The notes beneath the pieces were generated by a model. It did not search any database and was not told the origin of the DNA. It worked only from the letters and a program-made list of their open reading frames with translations. The position numbers were made by a program, and so were the translations under genes. 64,000 bases of DNA, from assembly GCA_036172665.1 (NCBI GenBank), contig CM069871.1, forward strand, positions 61,068,713 through 61,132,712. Direction: 5' to 3'. Below are positions 22,501 through 34,500 of the stretch, one piece after another. This DNA is from Prosopocoilus inquinatus (taxonomy: Eukaryota; Arthropoda; Insecta; Coleoptera; Lucanidae). How positions within the stretch are numbered: position 1 is the first letter of the stretch; each line of letters starts with the position of its first letter.

Positions 22501-25500
22501 CTTGAAAAAGTCTAAAAATGAGACATAATCTTCAGTTAGTTTCTATCAGTTCCTATGTAAAAAAAAACTGCCGATTAGTAAAACTGTGACTGAGAAACCC
22601 GGCCTAACAGTCATGGGCGACCTCTAGTAAAATTTATAAAAAAAATTATTTAATAGAAAAATACCTACAACAAATTAACACAATGATAAGTAAAATGATA
22701 CTGTCTTGGATAGAAACATTTATTAACTGCAAGCTAATAAATAAATAATAAAGTATTTATAATAAGAAAACTATCGGCAGTATCGGATTATATTATTTTA
22801 CCAATTTTATTTGACGTCTCATTTTCACCTGAATTTTGCATGTCTCAGTTTTACACCACTTAACCCTATAACGTTTGTGAAAATATAAAAGTTTGATTTT
22901 ATAGAGTAACTACATATCAATTGTAATTTTTTTTATTTGTTGTATTATTTCCTTTTTCTTTTAATAGACTTGTTAAATTTACTTATCTCTTTTATTTACT
23001 AATTTTCCAGTTCATTCTTTACCTTCGTTAAGAAATCCGGGAGGACATCCTCGTAAAGAGAGAGACAACGACAGCAAAGAAATTTGAGAATCTTCATGCA
23101 ACTATAACTGCACTGTTCGAGGAAAAGAAACGCCTTTGAAAGTATATTTTTGGCACTTACTTCAAACTAGCTACCGAATTAGAAAATTGCTTTCCAACGG
23201 TGGCTCGGCTCGATGGTCAAAAGAGCAGCTTGGATTTTCGACAACACGCGGGGGTGCTTTCGCGTTGTTTAGAAAGGGAGTTCTCAAATTTTAAAGGATG
23301 TCGGCAGTTTCGAAGAAGAATCCACCTCCAAGCAGACGGAAAATGAAATTTTGATCGTCGCCAACTTGGAAGAAAAAGAAAAGGCGGTGGAATTAGCTAA
23401 AGAAGATGAAGTTGTGAAAGACCTCGCTGCTTTGGAAGGACATACAACTTTCACGCAAATGGGGGAACACGGTTTGAAGGAGGTTGCTGGTACGAGTGTG
23501 GGGAAGGAAAAAGAAAAGGCGGTGGAATTAGCTAAAGAAGATGAAATTTTGAAAGACCTTGCTGCTTTGGAAGAATATAAAACTTTCATGCAAATGGGGG
23601 ATGACGGCTTGAAGGAGGTTGCTGGTACGAGTGTGGGGAAGGTACCACTTACAACCCCGAGTATGAAAACACACGACAAGAAGACGTTGGCAAGTATTAC
23701 GTAAAACTGTTGAAGGCCAAAAATCCAACAATTTTTCAGATAATGCCAGAGGGTCTTCAGCTCACGGTAATAATTTAAGTACTGTGTTCTCTGAGTATCA
23801 ACTTTATTCAATTATTTAAGAAATAATATAGTTTGCATTCGCCTTGTTTCTTTTTTCTTCGTCCCAGTAAATCAGTTTTGATTTTTTTCTAATAAAAAGA
23901 GAAAGAAAATTGAGAGGGAGCGGTTGGAATCTTGTGAAACATGAAGAGCACGATGTGGATGAAGTAGTGGAAAGTAACAGAGATGTATAAATTAATACAT
24001 CAGTACTTAATAATAAAACCCCCGGTCAACGTGTAGATTGAATCTCGTTCGGTGTTCGTATTCTAAGTTATTTCCTGACTCGATGAATGTCCTAAACAGG
24101 TTATTGAAAGAAAAAAAATTGATTTGTTATTACAAAAGAGGAGAAAAATCAAAATTTGCAATGCACTTGACACGACAGAATGAGAGAGAAAATTGTAAAG
24201 AGTAAAAAGTTTTGAAAAAAGGAAGAGCGACATTATCCTGGATTCGATTGCAAGTCACAGTACCAAAACGCATCGGAGTCAAAAGATCACTTAATTGTCA
24301 CGATGAAAGGTTTTGTACAATCGAGGGCAATTTCAACAGTGTCGGAATATAATAACAATAAGTGAGATAAGCCGATATAACACGGTTGATATTTCATAAT
24401 AAAATATCGGCAGAATTGCGGCAATTGGAGCAAGCGATATTACGATTAACGCAATGCGCGAATAAACGAAAATTGCGTATAAATTACGGATTAAAATTTG
24501 GACAGCAGTCGAGCCAGGAGCGACTCCGGTGGACCTTGTTGCCAATTGTAAGAAGGGGAGCTGCCCGCGCAGTCGAGCGCAACTTGACTCCGGTGGACAT
24601 TAGTGCTAGCCAACTCGAAGAAGGGGAGCCGTCCAGGACCATCCCGGGGACCAAGGACTCTGTTCCCGAGATCAATATTATCCTGAGACCCAATGTAGGA
24701 TGACTCTCAGCCACCGTCAACCCCCAGCCAGAAGCTGCCAACTTGAACCCCTATCAACCACAATCCCGGTGAGCCGAACCAACACGCCCAGCTAAAGCCA
24801 TCACCGCACCCCTGCTTGTCGCGTCAGGGACACACCACTTCGCCTGGGACCACAAGATCGACCGTGGTCATACGCCACCGATAGCACAAACGTCGCAACG
24901 AGCCCACCTTGATCATCGCAACTAAAACTGCAGTCCGGGCGCAAACTACGTCGCCACCCGGGCCTGGTCAACGCTAACCACAGCCGCCGCACGGACTACC
25001 AGGACTGCAACCACCCCGTTTTGACCCATGAAAAACCCCCCAACAATTAAAGCTTAATATTAATAAAAAGTATCAACTTTTGTAAAACATTTGTGTTTGA
25101 AGCTTTATCCTCTGAAAACCCTACTCCACTCCTACAACCTTACGGAGAACATCACCCTACACGTGACAACAATAAAAAAATTCCTCCTGCAATCCATCAA
25201 CATAAAATTTATTGGGTGGCAATTCACAGCTGATAAGACTTCCTTGTAGATGATAACGTTTCTAAATGTCTTTGGTGGTCGTTGATTTGCCAGGCTCCGA
25301 GCACAATGCAGCATTAGAATATAAGTCCTAAATTTCGTTTCTGCAGTAAAAGGCAGTCATTCTTGGTGACCCATGCTTATTTTAGATTTCTTTGTTCGTA
25401 CAAAGAAATCCGCTTTTTGGTTCTACTTTTAGTTCCGTGTTCGTTCTCGCTGTTTCAATCTTTTGTATTTCGACGTCCCTTCCCGGTTTGCTAGCCAGCT

Positions 25501-28500
25501 GTTCCGACGTCGCTTGAGGGATAACGCCGTGTTGCGTCATGTCCTGCTATGAACGTCATCGTACCGGCCAATGAACGTCATCGTATATAGGCCGCGTCGC
25601 TTCATCGATTCAGCACATCGTCACGAGAGGCCGCACTTTTGGTGACCCATGCTTATTTTAGATTTCTTTGTTCTTACAGAGAAATCCGCTTTTTTGTTCT
25701 ACTTTTAGTTCCGTGTTGCGTCATGTCCTGCTATGAACGTCATCGTACCGGCCAATGAACGTCATCGTACATAGGCCGCGTCGCTTCATCGATTCAGCAC
25801 ATCGTCACGAGAGGTGATGACGTCGCTATGACGTCTGACGCCAGACAAATTTAAAAACAGCTACTTGACAACTACATTCAACGTGTACGTAAGCACAGAA
25901 CATTACACCTGACAAATTATTCACACATACGACATGCTTCTTGTAGTGCGACGTATCACACACAGAAGCATGTTAGGCACAGCCGTAGCTACGGGGGCGC
26001 CAGCGGAAGCTGAACTTGCTTATTTTTTAATTTGTCCTCCTGGTTGGCCGTGAATTGTTAGTTGTGAACCAGCAAATCTACATATATCACAACTTTTTTC
26101 TTCTTACTGCAGGAAATGTCGTAACGTCGTTAACAAACATCAACTGATTGGTTTCTCACATACCAAAATTGCGTCCGCTAGAGAAAAATTTGTTTTCTAA
26201 ATGTTCTTCCGCAAAACGAACACCATCAAAGGATGGGAAACACAAACGGAAAACCTCGGTTAATTGACAGCCAGCTGACGGAAATTTGCTAATTTAATAA
26301 TCATAAACCTATCTTCAACCCGTACCGGTTAATCTAATATAAATTGTCACAACCTACGCGCATTTGGCTTTCTTATTACAAAATTTCTAACTAGGGCACT
26401 GTTGCCAGTCGTATTTTTCTCAAGGCAACGCTGGCAGTAGTCTTTGAATTTGTGTATAGATAAAGTGTCTGTTTTTTATTTATAGAATAATTTAAAAATT
26501 CGAAAAAAAACATTGGGATAAAAACTAAGAAAGCCTCTCCTATACCACTATAAGTCTCTTCTGAGTATTTCGTCTGGAAATGACCCTGGCGATAGCCTAA
26601 TACTTTGTTCTTACTGTCAGGCTTATCGTACATACATTCGCCCAGCGCTCTATTCTTGTAGTCAGGCGAACCATACACATCTACAGGGTAGGGCAAAAGT
26701 ATGGAACCGGCTTAATATTTCGAAAACTGTTTGACGTATCTGTTTGAAATTTGGTATGTCATTTAGAGGCAATAAGACCTACTCTACCAATTTGTCTCAG
26801 TTGTTTATCTGCTCTTGTTTCTGAGATCCAATGCCTACTTGATTTTTTTTAAATGACAACCTGCTCCTTTTTTTCCTGTATTTAATAGCTCGTTTAATTC
26901 TCCAAACGACTACTTAAAAATATTTATTTATTACATAAGAAAATTTTCGAGAAAATAACGTTTGATGAAAAAGTTAAGAAAAATGTTTGATATTCGACAA
27001 ACATATTAGTTTTAACAAAAAAGAAACTAGAAGGCCACAAGATGGGTTGCTTTTAAGATAGAACTAATGCAAACTTCAATAAAAGTTATTTTAAAAATAT
27101 GAAAACAAATATGGGGAAGGACAAAAGCATGGAACTGGCATAATATTTCGAAAACTGTTTGACGTATCTATTTAAAATTTGGTGTGTGATTTAAAGTCAC
27201 TTGGACCTACATTACTAATTTATTTCAATTGTTTATCTGCTCTTGTCTCTGAAATCCAACGCCTACTTGATTTTTTTTTAATGACAACCTGCTGATTTGT
27301 TTCCTTTATTTAATAGCTTGTTTAATTCTTTAAACGACGATATAAAAATATTAATCGATTACATAAGAAAATTTTCGAGAAAATAACGTTTGAATGAAAA
27401 AGTTAGGAAAAATGGTTTATTGTCTGATATTCGACTAAAATTCTAGTTTTAACGAAAGAACTGGAAGACCACAAGATTATGGGCTATTTTTAAGACAGCA
27501 TTAAAGAAAATGGTTATAAAAATTGCCTTAAAAACATGAAAACAAATACCAAATATCAGCGTAAACCATTTTTTCTAACTTTTTCATTCAAACATTATTT
27601 TCTAGAAATTTTCTTATGCAATAGATAATTATTTTTATGTGGTCGTTTAAAGAATTAAACGAATTATTAAATAGAGGAAAAAAATCAGCAGGTTGTCATT
27701 TTAAAAAAATCAAGTAGGCATTGGATCTCAGAAATAAGAGCAGATAAACAATTGAAACAAATTGGTAATGTAGGTCCTATTGACTCTGAATCACGCAGCA
27801 AATTTCAAATAATTACGTCAAACAGTTTTAGGAATATTAAGTCGGTTCCATACTTTTGCCCTACTCTGTATACACACACACCATCTGACGCTGTCTCATA
27901 TAACCAGCCGTCTAGGAAGTACCTGTGGGCGACTCCATCTTCTTGGATTCCACCGCCTTCAGAAGACTTATGACCGGACCGAAAAAGGACAAGGTCGTTG
28001 TGGTTAACATGGAGACTTTTTATTCTTTTTTCGTCATCACTTTTCAACCCTTACGGTATCGCACTCACCATTCTCATTTCGTTTATTACAGTCGCTCCGT
28101 GTCGCCAGGAATCAACTTCCTCACAAGGTAAGCTTTCTTCCCTTACGTGCGGAAATTTCTTTATAACGCTGGAATACAAAGTCACGGCATCCGCCATCAA
28201 AGCAGTCTTAAGCCGAAGATTATCCGACGGAGTTTCGTTCCTGCCCTGGTGAATTTTGATCCAAAACTCCTCGATCGCCGGATCGCTTGGGTTAATCATC
28301 CTTATCTGAAATAGGCACGGAACAAGTTCAGAGGAATGCCAGGGGGCGGAGAAGACTTACACCTGTAATGTTGGTCTCGCTGTACTTGAACGGGTGAAGG
28401 TCGATTGTGTGCATGTCCAAATTGGTCACTATGTACTTGTGGATGTTGGTCATCAAACCGACCTGCTGGGCGTGCCTGAAAATCGTTTCTAAATTTTCTA

Positions 28501-31500
28501 TGTTGCAATCCAGGACGAAGTGAGTTTGCCCCGATTTCCAAATGTCCTTGAAAACATTCCTGAAAATATTTTCTTGTTTTTGTAAAAACGCTTGATTGAG
28601 ATTATTGTTATTATTAAAGAGCGGATTCTATGCTAAATGCATATTGCATGCATATTTTGCATATTTGAGCATTTTGTTCAATTTTCGCATATTTCTTAAA
28701 AACGTGCATATATATATGCATATTTGAAAGAATTTGTGTCGAAGTGAGTAAATTTTTTCCTGAATTCTTAATTCGTCAGAACATGTTGTTGCATTAATTA
28801 GGGTCTAGTTTGCATCCTTCTTGGGCTTAAGCAGGCAGAATTTTCTAAGTAGTGAATTAGGGATTTCCAAGTACTTTCTTAACGATGCGGTGGGGCGTTC
28901 ATGTTTGCAATATTGTTTCATCACTTCTTCACGGATTATTAGTCGGTTATTGCTGCGAACGTTTAGTTCTTCCGTAAAAGTATTTTTGTTTGTGAGAAGT
29001 GCAATATGCCGAAAGACAATTCGAGCCTGGTTAATTCCTGGATCAGAAGCTATCCCGAGCTTGCTTACACCAATGGAAGCATATTCTGTAAAGCCTGTAG
29101 TAACATGGTAAGTTTGAAGTTTGTTTTCTTCCTCCTTAGGTAAATATTTGCTTGGTTCTTGAATATTGAAAGTTCAGACAGTTTAAAAAAATTCAAGTTC
29201 TTGTTGTAGATACCAACCCAACGAAAATTTTCGGTTACACAACATGTCGGGACAGAACTACACAAGTCAAAATGCAAGAAGATGAATGAATCGAAAACAT
29301 TTCAATTACCCTTAGACAGTGGGCCGTCGTTGATGACTTCTTCTAATGAACAACAAGAATTTAATGCTGATTTATACGAGGCGATGATTTGTGCAAACAT
29401 ACCTTTGAAAAAACTGCAAAATTCTATTTTTAAAAGTTTTTTGGAAAAATATACCAAGAAAAATGTTCCCGATGAAAGTACGTTAAGAAAAAATTACGTG
29501 CCTCGCATCTACAACGATACTCTAAAAGAAGTCAAGAAAATCGTAGAAAATCAATATATTTATTTTATTGTGGATGAAACTACTGATTCTTGTGGGCGTT
29601 ACATTGTAAATTTGTTAATAGGGTCTTTGCGGGAAGATAAACCTAGTGAATCTTATTTAATAGCCTGTACGCAGTTAGACAAAACTAATCATTTAAGTAT
29701 TTTAAGATCTGTTAATGAATGTTTTATGAAATTTTTCTCACCTAATGTAGTTCCTACTGAAAAAATTTTACTTATGGTATCAGATGCTGCCCCTTACATG
29801 GTTAAAGCCGGGCAGCAATTTAAAACAATTTATAAAAATTTAGTTCACGTGAGTTGTTTAGCTCATGGATGTAACAGAGTAGCTGAAGATATTAGATGTG
29901 AATTTTCTGATGTAAATCTACTAATTAGTACCATTAAAAAAATATTTGTCAAAAGTCCCCTACGAGTTCAGTTGTACAGGGAAAAATTGCCGAATGTACC
30001 TTTACCTCCCGAACCAGTGTTGACTAGGTGGGGAACTTGGTTGGAGGCGGCAATGTTTTATGCTGAACATTTTGTAGCAATTAAGGAATTGGTTGTAGAG
30101 TTTAATGCCCAAGATAGTGCTGCTATTGCAAAGGCACAAAATATTGTAACAAAAACTTCATTGGCAAATCAACTGAACTTCATCAAAATGCATTACAGTT
30201 TTGTAATACAAACTATAAACAATTTAGAAAATAAAAAATGTTTATCCGTTTTAGATAAGAATAGCGGCTTCAAAACCCTTGAAGAAATTTACGAAATTTT
30301 GAATGGAAACTTTGAAATTGACTTAAGTGTAGAATTTTCAGCTATGAGTCACTTTAAATATGCCCCAATTACCTCCGTGGATGTTGAAAGGAGTTTTTCA
30401 ATTTATAAAAATATTTTGTCAGATAAAAGGCAAAATTTCCTGGTAGAGAACTTGGAAAAACACATTGTTGTAAATTATAATCGAAGATTTTTTTAGTCGT
30501 TATAATATTTACTTAATAATGTACATACATAATATACATACTTCCTTCATATAAGCGTTTACAAATAAATGTAAATAAATTGTATAAAATATAATGTTTT
30601 TTATTTGAATAAGAATGCCCATGAAACACAGTAGACCAGTTATTGCATTATTTGAAGTGTTCGGCCTATCTTGCACATATTTCGCCATTTTTAGTGCATA
30701 TATATGTGCATATTTCATCATTTTTTAGTGCATGTATATGCGCATATTTCATCAAAATTACTCGCATATAAATCCGCTCTCTAGTTATTATTATTATTAT
30801 TATTACCGATAGCCCCCCTTTTCGGTGGTGTATAATCTTTGGACGGTGACGCTGTACTGACCGAATTCGCTGTTGAGCTTGATTAAGTCGCTAATTCTGG
30901 AAAGCCCCTCGTTGTCTTCGTACAGCACCAAGAAGTGTTTCCAGCCGAACGTCTTGACCAGGTCTAAGTAAGCTTGGCCTAAAGCGGATGGGTGAGGATA
31001 GAGGTTTATCATGGATGTGTCAGTCAGGCATTTATCCGTCCACCTCATGATGATATGAGGTATATCCATGATGTCGCAGACCGACTCGACGATGTCGGAA
31101 TTTGCTTTCGTCGTGGAATCGAAGAGGCCGGCGATTCCATCTGCGGTCAGGTTGCAAATTGCTGAGAGAGATTCGAAACCGTCGTCTGCAAAAATGTACG
31201 CCTTCGATGGAAACAGCGACTCATCCGTGGTGTAATAATAAAAAGCGAGTTCGGTTTCTTCATCGTACAGACCTTCTGGCAGCAGACCTAAAAAAAAAAC
31301 AAGGTGCAGTGAAAATTTAAATTTACATAAAAATATTTGGCAAATCAGAAAGAGCATTTGTTTTCAAAAAAAGAAAAAGAAAAAACGTTCTGGGCATCCG
31401 TCGGTTGATTGTCGTTCTATTTATAATTTGTTGAATGCTGCTTGCTCTCTCTAGCTACGCTTAACTATTGGCAAGTCGTTTTAAAAACACAAGCGACAAT

Positions 31501-34500
31501 AGTTTGTTGTTAATTTGTTGCTTTCCTTAATTCTGCTCACTCACAAAAATTTTTAAATGGGATCTTTTTAATATAATTCCAGACGAATTTCCCCCCTCAC
31601 ATTCGTAATAATTTCATTCATTGCTTGTGTCAGAGCTAGGTCTGAGTGATATTTTTAAATAAGTAAATTGGCATATGTATCTTTCAAAGCGTGAGATTGT
31701 TCTTATCGCTGATTTATGCGTGAATGTTCCGAGTTGTTTTAAATATTTTTAGATTGAGACGTACGTTGAAAATTTTACGGTTGTTGAATTTGTACGGGCA
31801 TAGTTAGTTTTATATTAATTGAATGTGTTCGCGGAAAACGCAAAATATTAAAGTCAATTTAAATATTTGTTTTTTTATTTGAAAGACAGCGGCGTCCGAA
31901 AGAAATTATTCCCGCGTTCGCAGAAAAATCATAATCACAAGTTAAACACGACGCGTTTTGTCCAAATCTGCATTTGAGAAGTAGAAGTAACAAAGGGATG
32001 CCATTTAAAAAAAAAAAAATTGCTTTTGGTCACTTTGCCACTCATCTCTAGTAATGGTCTGGCTGAATCATTTTTCAGCAAAAGCATCACGATAAATATG
32101 AACCGACCGTATTATAGGGTCAAGTGGTGTAAAAATAAGACACTTTTTAGAACTTTCAATTTTTTAATGTGTTAGAGTCCTTCAACAGAATTGATGAAAT
32201 TTTTGCAAGAGGTAAATGATGATGAAAAAACTTAAAAACTTACCAAAAAAGGTGAAAATAAATAATAACTGTGTCTCATATTTAACCCCGAAAAAGCCTA
32301 AAAATGAGACATGCCAGTTTAAATATCATAAATGCATCTATTATGGGCCGGTTGCTTAGTCACTGTTTAACGTCAATCTTCAGTTAGCTTCCATCTGTTC
32401 CTATGTAAAAAAAAAAAAACCTGAAGATTAAAGTGAAACTATGAGTGAGAGATCCGGCATAACAGTCATGGGCGACCTCTTAGTAAAATTTATAAAAAAA
32501 ATTATTTAATAGAAAAATACCTACAACAAATTAACACATAGATAAGTAAAATGATGTTTTCTTGAATAGAAACATTTATTAACTGCAAGCTAATAAAGCT
32601 AATAAATAAATAATAAAGTATTTATAATAAGATGCGATTGAAATAATGACACATCACTGAAATGGGGGATTTAAATAACAAATTAGTACGGCTTGAGGCA
32701 ACATAGAACGTTTGATTTTGGCGTGAATTAAGTCTGAGAATAAAGAAATTTATTCTATAAAGCAACCAAGAGCAATCACTTTTGAAGCAGATTGAGTTAT
32801 ATAAGAATTTTATAGCCGAACAAATACGTCTAGCATGTAAGGACGCACAGTCATACCTAGATAAGAAAACTTTTTGGCTAAAAAGCCTTGGAGGAAGCTT
32901 AAGAATTTGAGAAATTTTCTCTGCACTGCTTCAATAAGGTGAATATATGTAGAGAAGATGGGAAACCAAACAATGGAGCAATATTCAAGTCTTGATCTTA
33001 TTAGACAAAAGTATAAAGTACGTAATGTTGTTAAGGTGCGTTTAGATATGAGCACGAACGAGCTGAGCATACGCGCACGGCATTCGTTCGCGCTCACCAG
33101 CATTTATTTTCTGGCGCATGGGCTGATCCAGTTGTTCGCGCACACAACGGACGACAAAATAGCAGCGGCTGTATAATTGTGATTCATATTTTAATAAAAA
33201 AAATAAATTCGAACTAGACATCGACTTTCGTGGCAAACGCCTAATTTTTATGAGACAAAATAAATTACTACTTATTATTTAGTGTCAGAGAGTTGTCATA
33301 AGTAATTCAAAAATTTTACTACAATGACTAAAATCGCCCCAATAAACATTTTAACTTTTTTCGTGCTTCCGCACTGTCTAAATTTTCAATATTTAATTTT
33401 TTCACAAGCTCCTGGTAGGTCATTTTTTAAAAATAATATTTTGCGTGCTTCACATTCCATAAAATAGGCAGTTTTTCATAATCTTGCAAAGCAACGAAGC
33501 TGTTTCATTGGTCCATTCCATGGCTAACTGAAAATTCAGAAACCTTTTCTGCGAGGACTGTGTCGCGTGGCTTTCAATATGCGACTTTTTTCTCGTTCAA
33601 ACTACGCATTCATGCGTGAAACAATTAATTCCTTTGAGCACGTACCCGAGACCGACATCAAGCGGCTCGCTCTGCCAGCCATTCGCGCATGATGTGCGTG
33701 CGCGCATAGCCGTTTACACTTGAGCATTCGCGGTGGATCAGTGCGTGCGTGCTCGTCTAAATGCACCAAAGGCAATCATATTTACGGCTATTCGAGCTCG
33801 CGGCTGTTCGCGCACAGGAAAACACAACGTGAGCGTGCGCGCATAGCCGTTTACACTTGAGCGTTCGCGGAGGATCAGTGCGTGCGTGCTCAAGTCTAAA
33901 CGCGCCTTTACATCCGAAAATTCTCTACAGTTGCGATAGATAAAACCATAAGTTTTATAAGCCTTTGAAACGATATTTAAAATATGCCGTGTAAATGTTG
34001 TAAAGGTCAGCATCAAAAGTAACAGAGTAAATAAACAAATACAGAGCATGCTTTTTAGAGTAAGTAATAACGGAACATTTGGGTATGTTAAGAGGAAGAA
34101 GACTATTTTTGCACCAACGAACTATAAGATTTCTCTGAAGAACAAAACAGTCAGAAATTGAGGTGACTTTTAAGAATATTTTCATATCATCACCAAAGAG
34201 CAACTTAGAGCAAGATATAACACTATTTATGTTGTTTATAAATAGTAAGAACAATAAGAGGCCAAGATTAGACCCTTGTGGCACCTCAGAGGTTGGTGGG
34301 TATTTATTAGAGAAAAGAATTTGGTATTTGACTGTATTCCATCTGTCAATGAGATAGGATGAAAATAAGTTAATTAAATGTTGTGGAAAACCATAGCAAT
34401 GCAGCTTTTTTAATAAGACGTAGTGATCGATTTTATCGAAAGCTTTTTGAAAATCAGTATATACTACATCGACTTGACCTTTGTTGTCTACACATTCCGA

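Noticed and set aside
23284..23811. 175-codon minus-strand frame opposite the tandem-repeat ORF
   Set aside because: Its repeats mirror those of the plus-strand frame; the acidic helical plus-strand reading is more protein-like.
25363..25814. CRISPR-like or phage-like direct repeats
   Set aside because: The units are 276 bp with two copies, and the genome is eukaryotic; no CRISPR architecture is present.
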